Below are positions 1 to 8,517 of a stretch of DNA of 64,000 nucleotides, one piece after another (position 1 is the first letter of the stretch; every line of letters starts with the position of its first letter). The position numbers and the translations under genes are program-made. This DNA comes from Nocardia albiluteola (GTDB lineage Bacteria; Actinomycetota; Actinomycetes; Mycobacteriales; Mycobacteriaceae), in NCBI RefSeq assembly GCF_018860155.1, contig NZ_JAHKNI010000007.1, positions 1 to 64,000 on the forward strand, in the 5' to 3' direction. A model generated the notes under the pieces. That model ran no database searches and was not told the DNA's origin. It was given only the letters and a program-made list of their open reading frames with translations.

Positions 1-687
1 CGGGGCGGGCGCGGGAGCCGCGGGAGCCGGTGCCGGGGCGGGCGCGGGAGCCGGGGCGGCCGCGGGAACGCCGCTGCCGATGACGCCGAGCTGACCGCCG
101 ACGGCGACGACATCGTCCTCGTTCGCGCTGATCTCGAGCAGCGTGCCGGCGACCGGCGAGGGGATCTCGGTGTCGACCTTGTCGGTGGACACCTCCAGCA
201 GCGGCTCGTCGACCGCTACTGAATCGCCGATCTGCTTGAGCCAGCGGGTGACGGTGCCCTCGGTGACGGACTCGCCCAGCTCGGGCATCTTCACCGGGGT
301 GCCGGAGGCGGCCGGTGCGGGCGCGGCAGCAGCGGGGGCCGGTGCGGTCGCGACGGGCTGCGGTGCGGGTGCGGGCGCCGGAGCCGCCGGGGCGGGGGCC
401 GCCGGAGCCGGCGCGGGCGCGGGGGCCGGTGCGGGGGCAGCGGCCTCGTCGGCGGCGCCGATCACACCGAGCTCGCCGCCGACCTCGACGACGTCGTCTT
501 CCTTGGCGACGATCTTGGTCAGCACACCCGCGGCGGGCGACGGGATCTCGGTGTCGACCTTGTCGGTGGATACCTCGAGCAAGGGTTCGTCGACCTCGAC
601 CGTGTCTCCTTCCTGCTTCAGCCACCTGGTCACAGTGCCCTCGGTGACGCTCTCACCTAGGGCCGGCATCTGGACGGAGAAGGCCAT
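1..687 (-). CDS. sucB: Dihydrolipoamide acyltransferase (E2), N-terminal part, runs off window
   Basis: E2 core of a 2-oxoacid dehydrogenase complex; in mycobacteria and relatives the dlaT/sucB product serves pyruvate and/or 2-oxoglutarate dehydrogenase. 229 codons are visible from ATG at 685-687, preceded by AGGAG with 9 nt spacing. The reading starts MAFSVQMPALGESVTEG. Lipoyl domain 1 covers about residues 1-78 with the lipoylated lysine in STDKVD (K43). An Ala/Pro/Gly-rich linker follows, then a second, nearly identical lipoyl domain (again STDKVD), then another Ala/Pro linker reaching the window edge. The peripheral-subunit-binding and catalytic domains lie outside. Two lipoyl domains are usual for actinobacterial E2. 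The substrate (pyruvate versus 2-oxoglutarate) cannot be decided from this part. Confidence 0.9.
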   Translation of the reverse strand, partial: MAFSVQMPALGESVTEGTVTRWLKQEGDTVEVDEPLLEVSTDKVDTEIPSPAAGVLTKIVAKEDDVVEVGGELGVIGAADEAAAPAPAPAPAPAPAAPAPAAPAPAPAPQPVATAPAPAAAAPAPAASGTPVKMPELGESVTEGTVTRWLKQIGDSVAVDEPLLEVSTDKVDTEIPSPVAGTLLEISANEDDVVAVGGQLGVIGSGVPAAAPAPAPAPAPAPAAPAPAP

Positions 688-1099
688 GTCCGTTGACTCC
701 TATAACTGCTCGACGGGTTACAACAGTTGTCTCTCGGCGGACACCCACCGCGGGTTGCGGCGGAGGTCCGAGTCTATGCGGCAGGTGCGCCGTGCACAGG
801 CCACCGACCGCCACCGAACATTGTGTGTGGCACCGGAGATCCGTGTGGGGTTCTTGTGTTCCGACTGTCCATCCTTGCACTCGTCGTTGCGGCGTGTACC
901 ACAGGGCGGGCCGTGTCCGGTGGTTGCGCCTCACGACTGCACCTCGCCGGCGCTCGGTTCCGTCGTGCGGCGGGCGAGCTGGCTCATGGTTCGCTCCGCT
1001 CACGGGTGCGAGCTCGCGCGGCCATCCGGGCGGGGTGCTGGCAGTATCGATGGATCGGGTGAGAAGGCGCCCGGGGGACGGAACAGGAGGTGGGCGGGG
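688..1099. other. Divergent intergenic region upstream of sucB and the 118-aa gene
   Basis: About 410 bases separate sucB (minus) from the gene at 1100 (plus), so both promoters should lie here. The sucB side carries AGGAG 9 nt before its ATG, with an AT-richer stretch (GTTATAGG on the minus strand) just upstream. The middle contains an orphan copy of the EPSA repeat (931-987). Minus-strand open frames through the region have poor codon third-position bias (many CAA, CGA, GGA and ACA) and are not called as genes. Confidence 0.6.
931..987 (-). repeat. Orphan EPSA mini-ORF repeat copy
   Basis: Read on the minus strand, ATG at 985-987 opens an 18-codon frame that ends TTEPSAGEVQS-stop. The stop TGA (931-933) overlaps a GTG (932-934), the same GTGA arrangement as the copies before cobUT. 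Internal GCGAGGTGCAG matches the ribosome-binding-site segment of the repeat. Here the GTG opens only a 93-codon frame of poor codon quality that runs into sucB, so the copy does not seem to feed a real gene. Confidence 0.6.
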
Positions 1100-1456
1100 A
1101 TGGGTTTGCTGGATCGTTTCCGTCAGTCGGCGGATCGTGTCCGGGGGCCGGGGGGTGCGGCAAACGATGCTCGCTATCTGGCCGAGTGGGTGCGGGGCCA
1201 CGTCGGCGTGGAGGCGTACGTGGAGCCGAAGACGACGGTGACCGATGTCACCGTGGTGCTGGTGGCACACGACGGCGAATGGACCCGCAGGGTGGTGGGG
1301 GAGCGGGGTGCACGGCGGCTGTCCAGCTGGCTGGGCGTCCCCGTGTACGACGTGCGCCGCACGGGCTACCCCCAGCGCATGCGCGATCACAACGCCCGCA
1401 GTCGTATCCAGCGGCGGCGGGCCCTCGAGCAGGAGTTGCGCGGCATCGGGGACTGA
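1100..1456 (+). CDS. Conserved actinobacterial hypothetical protein, 118 aa
   Basis: The start is ATG 1100 because AGGAGG lies 9 nt upstream (1085-1090). The protein begins MGLLDRFRQSADRVRG, is soluble and basic, with a central segment (about residues 45-90) of beta-like character and an Arg-rich helical C-terminus. I do not recognise a characterised family; I recall similar small proteins beside pepA in Nocardia and Rhodococcus, but this is memory, not a search. It converges on pepA and shares a hairpin terminator with it. No catalytic motif is visible. Confidence 0.7.
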   Translation: MGLLDRFRQSADRVRGPGGAANDARYLAEWVRGHVGVEAYVEPKTTVTDVTVVLVAHDGEWTRRVVGERGARRLSSWLGVPVYDVRRTGYPQRMRDHNARSRIQRRRALEQELRGIGD

Positions 1457-1457
1457 A

Positions 1458-1486
1458 GGCTCGCGGAGTTCACAACTCCGCGAGCC
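1458..1486. terminator. Bidirectional hairpin terminator
   Basis: Perfect 13-bp inverted repeat GGCTCGCGGAGTT / AACTCCGCGAGCC with a 3-nt loop (CAC). It sits two bases after the stop of the 118-aa gene and 15 bases past the pepA stop, between convergent genes, so it probably ends transcripts from both sides. Confidence 0.8.
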
Positions 1487-1501
1487 CGTTTCGCCGTGCG
1501 G

Positions 1502-3019
1502 CTACTCGGCCGAGATGTCGTTCAGCACCGCGATCAGCGTGCGCACCGGAACGCCGGTGCCGCCCTTTGGGATGTACCCGAACGGGCTGCCGGTGTTGTA
1601 GGCCGGCCCGGCGACGTCGAGATGGGCCCACTGCACACTCTCGGCGACGAACTCCCGCAGGTACAGCGCGGCCACAAGCATGCCACCGAAGCGGTGCGGT
1701 GACACGTTGGCCAGGTCGGCGACCTTGGAGTTGAGGTCCGCGCGCAGCTCGGTGGGCATCGGCATCGGCCAGCCGTTCTCACCCGCGGCCTGCGAGATGC
1801 GCGCGACCCGATCGCGGAATTCGTCGGTGCCCATCACACCCGGGGTGCGGGTGCCCAGCGCGACCAGCTGCGCGCCGGTCAGGGTGGCCACGTCGATGAG
1901 GTAGTCGGGTTCGTCCTCGCACGCCCGTACGATGGCGTCGGCCAGGATCAGGCGGCCCTCGGCATCGGTGTTGATGACCTCGATCGTGGTGCCGCCGTAC
2001 TGGGTGAGCACATCGCCCGGGCGCTGCGCGGTAGCCGAGGGCATGTTCTCCGCCATGGGCACGGTCGCGGTGACGGTGATCGGAAGTCCGAGCTTCGCCG
2101 CGGCGATGGTGGCCGCGATGACCGCCGCGGCGCCGCCCATGTCGGAGGTCATGTTCTCCATGTTGGCGGCGGGCTTGATGGAGATGCCGCCGGTGTCGAA
2201 CGTGATGCCCTTGCCGACCAGCGCGACCTTCTTGTCGCCGCCGGCGTAGGTGAGGCGGATCAGCCGTGGCGGGCGTGAGGAGCCCTTGCCCACACCGACG
2301 ATGCCGCCGTAACCGGCCGCCTCCAATGCCTTTTCGTCCAGGACCTCTACCCGCAGCCCGGCCGCCTCGGCCAAAGCCTTGGCGCGGTCGGCGAATTCGG
2401 CCGGATACAGGTGGCTGGGCGGGGTGTTCACGAAGTCGCGGGCCAGGGCGATGGCCTCGGCGACCCGGCTGTTGTGGCCGAGGTCCTTGTCCGACTCCGG
2501 ATTCTCCACCAGCAGCTCCACCCGCGCGAGCGGCCCCTCGGTGGGCTTGGGCGCGGACTTCTCGGACTTGAAGGCGGTGAACGAGTACGCGCCGAGGAAG
2601 AAGCCCTCCGCGGCGGGACCGGGGCCGGTTTCCAGGCGGGACAGGGTGGTGGCAGCGGTGCCCACTCCGGACAGGGCCCGGGCCGCGACCCCGGCCGAGC
2701 GGCGCACCTGTTCGGCGTCGATGGAGTCCGGCGCGCCCAGCCCAACGGCCAGCACGCTCGTGACGGGCAGCCCGGCGGGCGCCGGGATGCGGGTGAGCTC
2801 CTCGGCCTTGCCCTTCGCGCCGACCGCACGCAGGTTCTCCACGATCGCGGCGAGCGCATCGGCGCCCAGGACGCCGGTGACCAATGCGTCGTCGCTCCCG
2901 GCCACGACCGGCCCTTCCTCGCCGGTGACGATGCCGACGACCAGCACATCGGTTCCGGGACTGAGGGAATCGACCAGAGCGAGATCCGGCCCGAGCGAAC
3001 GATCTGCAACAGCTGTCAT
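1502..3019 (-). CDS. pepA: Leucyl aminopeptidase (M17)
   Basis: Cytosolic zinc/manganese-dependent aminopeptidase that removes N-terminal residues from peptides. 505 aa, close to the mycobacterial orthologue Rv2213 (pepB). The N-terminal half is a macro-like domain. The C-terminal catalytic domain shows VGKGITFDTGG with the metal-binding/catalytic lysine and aspartate, then NMENMTSDMGGAA, and the family signature NTDAEGRL. Start ATG 3019: a longer open frame reaches 3244, but a TAGATT hexamer at 3027-3032 lies 7 nt upstream of this ATG with no Shine-Dalgarno, suggesting a leaderless transcript. It is divergent from gcvT. Confidence 0.93.
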   Translation of the reverse strand: MTAVADRSLGPDLALVDSLSPGTDVLVVGIVTGEEGPVVAGSDDALVTGVLGADALAAIVENLRAVGAKGKAEELTRIPAPAGLPVTSVLAVGLGAPDSIDAEQVRRSAGVAARALSGVGTAATTLSRLETGPGPAAEGFFLGAYSFTAFKSEKSAPKPTEGPLARVELLVENPESDKDLGHNSRVAEAIALARDFVNTPPSHLYPAEFADRAKALAEAAGLRVEVLDEKALEAAGYGGIVGVGKGSSRPPRLIRLTYAGGDKKVALVGKGITFDTGGISIKPAANMENMTSDMGGAAAVIAATIAAAKLGLPITVTATVPMAENMPSATAQRPGDVLTQYGGTTIEVINTDAEGRLILADAIVRACEDEPDYLIDVATLTGAQLVALGTRTPGVMGTDEFRDRVARISQAAGENGWPMPMPTELRADLNSKVADLANVSPHRFGGMLVAALYLREFVAESVQWAHLDVAGPAYNTGSPFGYIPKGGTGVPVRTLIAVLNDISAE

Positions 3020-3302
3020 GCGGACCAATCTACTGGTGCCGCTCCCGATCCCGCCGCAGCACGGCACGGCCGCACCCCCGGCGGTGGCCCTGACGTGAGG
3101 CGACGTTTCCGGGACCGGGTGCGGACGACGCCCGTGCCATTTCGCGTACCGGCGGTCCGCAGGCAAGGAATGGTCGCCGCACCCCGTACTCGGGGCCGCA
3201 CACGCCGGATGTGCCTGGCTGGACGGGGTGCGGATTTCCCTCACCGGTGCGGGTGTGCGCGGGACTGGACGAGGTGGGGGCGGCGGCGGTTAGGGTTGCG
3301 CC

Positions 3303-4412
3303 ATGAGTGAGCCGGGCGACGCGAACCTGCTGCAGGGGCCGATCCACGATGTGCACGTCGAGCTGGGGGCGAAATTCGCGCCGTTCGGCGGGTGGGAGAT
3401 GCCGGTGTCCTATGCGGGGACCGTCACGGAGCACACCGCGGTGCGCACGAGCGTCGGCGTCTTCGATGTGAGTCACCTCGGCAAGGCCACGGTCGCCGGG
3501 CCCGGTGCGGCGGCGTTCGTGAACTCGGCGCTGACCAACGATCTGGGCCGGATCCGGCCCGGCAAGGCCCAGTACACGCTGTGCTGCACGCCCGAGGGCG
3601 GGGTGATCGACGATCTGATCGCCTACTACGTGAGCGACGACGAGATCTTCCTCGTGCCCAATGCCGCCAACACCGCCGCGGTCGTCGCTGCGCTGCGCAC
3701 TGTCGCACCCGAGGGCATCACGATCACCGACGAGCATCGGGAGTATGCCGTCTTCGCGGTCCAGGGGCCGAAGTCGACGCAGGTACTCGCCGCGCTCGGG
3801 TTGCCGACAGAGATGGAGTACATGGCCTACGCGGACTCGCAGTGGCAGGGCCATCCGGTCCGGGTCTGCCGCACCGGCTACACCGGCGAACACGGCTATG
3901 AGCTGCTGCCCCGCTGGGACGACGCGCCGGACCTGTTCCGTGCGCTCGTCACGCAGGTCCGCGCGGCCGGCGGCGAGCCCGCGGGCCTGGGTGCCCGCGA
4001 CACCCTGCGCACCGAGATGGGCTACCCGCTGCATGGACACGAACTGTCGCTGGATATTTCGCCGGTGCAGGCCCGTGCCGGCTGGGCGGTCGGCTGGAAG
4101 AAGCCGGAGTTCTGGGGCAAATCCACACTGGAACAGGAGAAGTCGGCCGGTCCGCGCCGAATCCTGATGGGCCTCAGGGCACTCGACCGCGGTGTGCTGC
4201 GCCAGGGTCAGACCGTGCTGCGCGGCGACGAGACCGTCGGCGAGACCACCTCGGGTACCTTCTCGCCCACCCTGGAGGTCGGCATCGCGCTGGCCCTGCT
4301 GAACACGGACTCCGGTCTCGAGCCCGGCGACGAGGTACACGTCGACGTGCGCGGTCGCCGCCTGCGTGCCGAGGTGGTGCGGCCCCCGTTCGTCACGCCA
4401 CATACGTCCTGA
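3303..4412 (+). CDS. gcvT: Aminomethyltransferase, glycine cleavage T protein
   Basis: Transfers the methylene group of aminomethyl-lipoyl H protein to tetrahydrofolate, releasing ammonia, in the glycine cleavage system. 369 aa, the usual length. Conserved segments: FGGWEMPVSYAG near the N-terminus, FDVSHLGK, RTGYTGEHGYEL in the folate-binding region and LGARDTLRTEMGYPLHG. The other gcv genes are not adjacent, as is usual in mycobacteria (Rv2211c). TAGGGT at 3291-3296 lies 6 nt before ATG 3303 and there is no Shine-Dalgarno, so a leaderless mRNA is likely. The last codons and stop form the first copy of a 53-bp tandem repeat. Confidence 0.95.
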   Translation: MSEPGDANLLQGPIHDVHVELGAKFAPFGGWEMPVSYAGTVTEHTAVRTSVGVFDVSHLGKATVAGPGAAAFVNSALTNDLGRIRPGKAQYTLCCTPEGGVIDDLIAYYVSDDEIFLVPNAANTAAVVAALRTVAPEGITITDEHREYAVFAVQGPKSTQVLAALGLPTEMEYMAYADSQWQGHPVRVCRTGYTGEHGYELLPRWDDAPDLFRALVTQVRAAGGEPAGLGARDTLRTEMGYPLHGHELSLDISPVQARAGWAVGWKKPEFWGKSTLEQEKSAGPRRILMGLRALDRGVLRQGQTVLRGDETVGETTSGTFSPTLEVGIALALLNTDSGLEPGDEVHVDVRGRRLRAEVVRPPFVTPHTS

Positions 4413-4540
4413 TGGTCTGGAGCGGCAGTCCGGGCTCTGTGTTCGTGATTCCGCGTATGTCCTGATGGTCTGGGGCGGCGGTCCGGGTTCTGTGTTCGTG
4501 ATTCTGCATACGTCCTGACGTTCGGGAACGGCGGTCGGGG
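4401..4540 (+). repeat. 53-bp tandem repeat seeded by the gcvT 3' end
   Basis: Copies begin at 4401, 4454 and 4507, exactly 53 bases apart; the third is partial. Each opens CATACGTCCTGA or CGTATGTCCTGA. In copy 1 this is the end of gcvT including its stop codon. The copies then run through GGTCTGG...GTCCGGG...TCTGTGTTCGTGATT with a few substitutions. It looks like tandem duplication of the gcvT terminus with its downstream flank. Confidence 0.85.
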
Positions 4541-4779
4541 CGCGTCGCTGACGCCATTGCCCTTGTCGGCGACCGCCACAGGGGGCCAGCGGCTCACCGC
4601 CGCTGGCCACTCGCCGAATACCGGGTCCGGTCGTGTTGCGGCGGATCGGGCCTCGGGCGTAGCGACATGCCTCGTGGCACGAGCGCCCGCTGGCGCCTTG
4701 CTGAGCAGTCTGCGCAGCGCCGGTCGGCGTTTTCGGACCTCGCGGCGGGCGGCCGACCGGGAGTTCTAGGATCGGGGAC
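4413..4779. other. Intergenic region gcvT-ilvE
   Basis: The first 130 bases are the 53-bp repeat array. The remainder (4541-4779) has no open frame with convincing codon use on either strand. It ends with TAGGAT (4767-4772), a likely -10 element 7 nt before the ilvE ATG. Confidence 0.6.
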
Positions 4780-5880
4780 ATGACCGTTGCCGCACAGTTC
4801 ACCCGCGTTCCGCATCCCGCCCCCACCTCGGCGCAGCGACGACAGGAGATCTTGGCGGCACCGGGATTCGGTCGCTACTTCACCGACCACATGGTCACGA
4901 TCGACTACGCGGACGGACAGTGGGGCGAGGGGCGTGTCGAGCCCTACGGCCCGCTGACGATGGACCCCTCGACCATGGTGTTCCATTACGGCCAGGCGAT
5001 TTTCGAGGGGCTCAAGGCCTACCGGCAGAGCGACGGCAGCATCGCCACCTTCCGCGTCGATGCGAATGCCGCTCGTTTCCAGCGCTCGGCGCGGCGCATG
5101 GCGATGGCCGAGCTGCCCGAGGAGCTGTTCATCGAGTCGATCCGCCGGCTGCTCGAGGTCGACGCGGATTGGGTGCCGGCCGCCGGGGGAGAGGATTCGC
5201 TGTACCTGCGGCCGTTCCTGCTCGCCACCGAGGCCGGCCTGGGCGTCAAGCCGGCCGCGGCGTACAAGTATCTGCTGCTGGGCTCGCCCGCGGGCGCCTA
5301 CTTCCCGCGCGGCCTCAAGCCGGTGCGGGTGTGGCTGTCCACCGAATACGTGCGGGCCGCCCCCGGCGGCACGGGCGAGGCGAAGGTCGCGGGCAACTAC
5401 GCGGCCTCGCTGCTGGCGCAGCAACAGGCCAGCGAGAAGGGCTGCGACCAGGTCGTGTGGCTCGATGCCCACGAGCATCGCTATGTCGAGGAGATGGGCA
5501 CCAACAACCTGTTCTTCGTCTTCGGCTCGGGATCGCAGGCGCGGCTGGTGACACCGGAGCTGTCCGGCTCGCTGCTGCCCGGCATCACCCGCGACTCGCT
5601 GCTGACGCTGGCCGCCGACGCCGGGTACGAGGTGGAGCAGCGCCGGGTTTCGGTGGAGGAATGGCGCAAGGGCGCCGAATCCGGGGAAATCACCGAGGTT
5701 TTCGGCTGCGGCACCGCGGCGGTGGTCATTCCGATCGCCACCGTCTGCTCCGAGGACGGCGAATTCACCATCGGCGGAGGCGAACCCGGCGAGGTCACCA
5801 TGGCGCTGCGGGACACCCTCACGGGTATCCAGCGCGGCACTTTCGCTGACATTCACGGCTGGATGCGCACGCTCGCCTGA
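4780..5880 (+). CDS. ilvE: Branched-chain amino acid aminotransferase
   Basis: PLP-dependent fold-type IV transaminase that makes and degrades leucine, isoleucine and valine using glutamate/2-oxoglutarate. 366 aa, matching the mycobacterial enzyme (Rv2210c, 368 aa). Visible motifs: FHYGQAIFEGLKAYR, the PLP lysine in GEAKVAGNYAASL (about residue 204), EEMGTNNLFFV and the C-terminal FGCGTAAVV. ATG 4780 follows TAGGAT with 7 nt spacing and lacks a clear Shine-Dalgarno beyond GGGGA, so a leaderless start is plausible. It is codirectional with gcvT but separated by 367 bases, so probably transcribed on its own. Confidence 0.95.
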   Translation: MTVAAQFTRVPHPAPTSAQRRQEILAAPGFGRYFTDHMVTIDYADGQWGEGRVEPYGPLTMDPSTMVFHYGQAIFEGLKAYRQSDGSIATFRVDANAARFQRSARRMAMAELPEELFIESIRRLLEVDADWVPAAGGEDSLYLRPFLLATEAGLGVKPAAAYKYLLLGSPAGAYFPRGLKPVRVWLSTEYVRAAPGGTGEAKVAGNYAASLLAQQQASEKGCDQVVWLDAHEHRYVEEMGTNNLFFVFGSGSQARLVTPELSGSLLPGITRDSLLTLAADAGYEVEQRRVSVEEWRKGAESGEITEVFGCGTAAVVIPIATVCSEDGEFTIGGGEPGEVTMALRDTLTGIQRGTFADIHGWMRTLA

Positions 5881-5979
5881 GTTTGCGGCGCCGGTGAGCG
5901 CAGCGAACGCGAACCAGTAGGCACTACGCCCTCGGGGCGCCGCAAGCCCGCCGGAGCGAAGCGGAGGCCATGTGACAGC
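5881..5979. other. Convergent spacer with EPSA-repeat-like debris
   Basis: Short region between ilvE and the minus-strand hydrolase. It contains GTGAGCGCAGCGAACG and GGAGCGAAGCGGAGGCCATG, resembling the 5' part of the repeat cassettes found elsewhere in the window, but the conserved EPSA-encoding 3' part is missing. Called only as a possible relic. Confidence 0.3.
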
Positions 5980-6693
5980 TCAGCCCGGCATCAGCATCTG
6001 CCACTGGTCCAGGGTCTGCGGGCGCATGACGTAGTTCTTCTCGCGGACCTCGGACAGGGCGGCGCTGGGCTCCTCGGCGTACCAGTGCCCGGGATACACG
6101 ACCGGATCACCCTGCAGCCCAGCCAGATAGCGCAGGCTGCGGAACATCGAGTCCGAGTCCCCGCCCGGGAAATCGGTGCGCCCGCAGCCCTGCACGAACA
6201 GCGTGTCGCCGGCGACGAGCCGATCCTCGAACAGGAAGCACATGCTGCCTGGCGTATGCCCCGGGGTATGCAGCAGTTCGATATCGAACGCGCCGACCGA
6301 GAGCTTGTCGCCGTGTTCGTGCCCGGTCAGCTCGCTGGGCGCGATCCCGGTGACGTTGGCGACCCACGGTAGTTCCTCCGCATGCACGTGCACCGGAACC
6401 TGCACCCGCTCCAGCAGCTCCCGCACGCCGTACAAGGTGAATCCGAGCATGGTGCCGCCCACGTGGTCGGGATGATGGTGGGTCGCCAGCACCCCGCTCA
6501 ACCGCAGCCCGTCGGCCTCGGCGATGTCCACCAGATCGCCCGCGGCGTAGGCCGGATCCACGACCACGCACTCACCGGTCTCCCGATCGCCGATCAGGTA
6601 CGCGAAATTGCGCATCTGCGTGGCGATCGGATCGCCTACGGCCCAATCCCGCCCGGCGAGCAGTTGTCGGAAGTACAAACGGTCGGATCCCAT
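5980..6693 (-). CDS. Metallo-beta-lactamase-fold hydrolase (glyoxalase II-like)
   Basis: 237 aa. Metal-binding motif THHHPDHVGG (HxHxDH type) at about residues 68-77, a second ligand in HTPGHTPGS, an aspartate in AGDTLF and a histidine in YPGHW complete a binuclear zinc site. The compact length and the TDFPGGD segment resemble the glyoxalase II / persulfide-dioxygenase-like group of thiolester hydrolases. The substrate is unknown. Start ATG 6693 is preferred over GTG 6699: TAGGGT at 6700-6705 stands 6 nt upstream and would give a leaderless transcript beginning at this ATG. Probably cytosolic. Confidence 0.85.
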   Translation of the reverse strand: MGSDRLYFRQLLAGRDWAVGDPIATQMRNFAYLIGDRETGECVVVDPAYAAGDLVDIAEADGLRLSGVLATHHHPDHVGGTMLGFTLYGVRELLERVQVPVHVHAEELPWVANVTGIAPSELTGHEHGDKLSVGAFDIELLHTPGHTPGSMCFLFEDRLVAGDTLFVQGCGRTDFPGGDSDSMFRSLRYLAGLQGDPVVYPGHWYAEEPSAALSEVREKNYVMRPQTLDQWQMLMPG

Positions 6694-6763
6694 ACCCACA
6701 CCCTATGGGTCGCGGGCGAATCGGTCGCATCCAGGCAGTTGCGGAGTGCCCGTCGCTCGCCGG

Positions 6764-7735
6764 TTACGGCAGCAGCGCGCCGATCTCGGCGGCCACCTCG
6801 GCACCGTAGGCCTCGCGCAGCCGCTTGACCGCGACATCGCGGTCCAGCGTCCAGTCCTGCGGACCGATCGATTCCAGCACGAGCACCGCGACCAGCGAAC
6901 CGAGCTGGGCGGATCGTTCCAGGCCGAGCCCGGCGGAGCGGCCGGTCAGGAATCCCGCGCGGAAGCCGTCGCCGACGCCGGTGGGGTCCGCTTTCGCGAT
7001 GTCCGGAACCACGTCGACGTGCAGTTCGGTGCCGTCCCGGTCGACGATCTTCGCGCCCTTGGCGCCGAGCGTGGTGACCCGGATGCCCACGCGCTCACCG
7101 ACTTCGGCCTCGCTCAGGCCGGTCTTCTGCAGCAGGATGCCCCATTCGTACTCGTTGGTGAACAGGTATTCGGCGCCGTCGATGAGCTTCACGATGGACT
7201 CGCCGTCAAGCAGCGCGAGCTGCTGGGACGGATCCGCGGCGAACTGGATTCCGGCCGCGCGGCACTGCTCGGTGTGGCGCAGCATGGCCTCCGGGTCGTC
7301 GGCGCCGATCAGCGCCAGCTCCAGATCGCGGTCCGCGGCCAGCGCGGTGATGTCGATATCGCGAGCCTCGCTCATCGCGCCCGGGTAGAAGGAGGCGATC
7401 TGGGCCATCGTCGTGTCGGTGGTGCACACGAAGCGGGCGGTGTGCGCCTTGGTGGAGACCAGCACCGCCGAGCAGTCCACGCCGCTGCTCTCCAGCCATT
7501 CCCGATACTCGCCCCAGTCGCGGCCGACCGCGCCGACCAGCAGCGGATTGCGGCCGAGCACGCCCATGGCATAGGAGATGTTGCCGGCGACGCCGCCGCG
7601 GCGGATGACCAGGTCGTCCACCAGGAAGCTCAGCGACACGTGCTCGAGCTGATCGGCGAGCAACACGTCGGAGAACTTGCCCGGAAAGCGCATCAGATGG
7701 TCTGTCGCAATCGATGCCGACACTGCGATGGTCAC
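6764..7735 (-). CDS. adoK: Adenosine kinase, PfkB family
   Basis: Phosphorylates adenosine to AMP (purine salvage). 323 aa, the length of mycobacterial AdoK (Rv2202c), whose sequence it closely follows. N-terminal MTIAVSASIATDHLMRFPG, substrate-binding GGVAGNISYAMGVLGR, and the PfkB C-terminal signature with the catalytic aspartate in DPTGVGDGFRAGFL. The start is a GTG with AAGGA about 9 nt upstream. It lies downstream of, and codirectional with, the Fe-S carrier gene, with a 150-base gap. In M. tuberculosis the gene also sits beside asnB and the erpA-like gene. Confidence 0.93.
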   Translation of the reverse strand: MTIAVSASIATDHLMRFPGKFSDVLLADQLEHVSLSFLVDDLVIRRGGVAGNISYAMGVLGRNPLLVGAVGRDWGEYREWLESSGVDCSAVLVSTKAHTARFVCTTDTTMAQIASFYPGAMSEARDIDITALAADRDLELALIGADDPEAMLRHTEQCRAAGIQFAADPSQQLALLDGESIVKLIDGAEYLFTNEYEWGILLQKTGLSEAEVGERVGIRVTTLGAKGAKIVDRDGTELHVDVVPDIAKADPTGVGDGFRAGFLTGRSAGLGLERSAQLGSLVAVLVLESIGPQDWTLDRDVAVKRLREAYGAEVAAEIGALLP

Positions 7736-7885
7736 GAAACCCGGTCCTTCACTGTCGATGCGAGGTCGGCCCCCACCGTACCGCGATGATCGTCCTGCGT
7801 GGGCCGAGACAAGCGAGCGGCGCGTGCGTCACCGCACGCGCCAGTTCGCTACGGCGCGGAGCTTGGGCCCGCGCCGGTCAAAAGG

Positions 7886-8236
7886 TCAGTTGAAGCTGTC
7901 GCCGCAGGCGCAAGACCCGGTGGCGTTCGGGTTGTCGATCGTGAAGCCCTGCTTCTCGATGGTGTCGACGAAATCGATCGACGCACCCTGCACGTACGGG
8001 GCGCTCATGCGATCGACGGCCAGCTTGACGCCGCCGAACTCGACGATCAGGTCGCCGTCGAGGGCGCGATCGTCGAAGAAGAGCTGGTAGCGCAGGCCGG
8101 CACAGCCACCGGGCTGGACGGCGATGCGCAGCGACAGATCGTCGCGGCCCTCCTGATCGAGCAGCGCCTTGGCCTTCGAGGCGGCGGCGTCGGTCAGAGT
8201 CACACCGTGGGTGGTGGTCTCATTCTGCACAGACAT
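7886..8236 (-). CDS. erpA: A-type iron-sulfur cluster carrier (HesB/IscA/ErpA family)
   Basis: Small cytosolic carrier that receives Fe-S clusters and passes them to target enzymes. 116 aa, orthologue of Rv2204c by sequence and position. The three ligand cysteines are present: one in GGCAGLRYQLFF and two in the C-terminal GSCACGDSF. Start ATG 8236 has AGGAGAG 4-5 nt upstream. Transcribed towards adoK. Confidence 0.93.
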   Translation of the reverse strand: MSVQNETTTHGVTLTDAAASKAKALLDQEGRDDLSLRIAVQPGGCAGLRYQLFFDDRALDGDLIVEFGGVKLAVDRMSAPYVQGASIDFVDTIEKQGFTIDNPNATGSCACGDSFN

Positions 8237-8517
8237 GAACTCTCCTGGGGGATGGTGAGCCGACGTACCTTGCGGAGTCGGCGGGGTGGGTCGGCACAGG
8301 ACCTGTGTTCAACCCGGAACAGCGCACGGCTCCTCAGCGGTCAACATCACCGGGCGGGGTGACTATTCCAATCTTGCCACTTGCGCGGACCCGACGTGGC
8401 CGTGCACCCCCGGAAACGCCGGGTTACCGGGGATTGAACGGTGCGGTATGACGCGAGACACAGCGAACTGGGCGGACCGCATTTCCCCCGAGGGTGGTCG
8501 TCGAATAGCCTGGTCGC

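Noticed and set aside
653..934. Minus-strand 93-codon frame opened by the GTG of the orphan repeat copy
   Set aside because: Codon third positions are not GC-biased, it overlaps the sucB start, and no motif is visible.
143..1099. Long plus-strand open frame through sucB and the intergenic region into the 118-aa gene
   Set aside because: Its first half is antisense to the lipoyl domains; the real start with AGGAGG is at 1100.
3020..3302. Possible glycine riboswitch before gcvT
   Set aside because: The gcvT start has a -10-like hexamer only 6 nt upstream, leaving no leader for a riboswitch.
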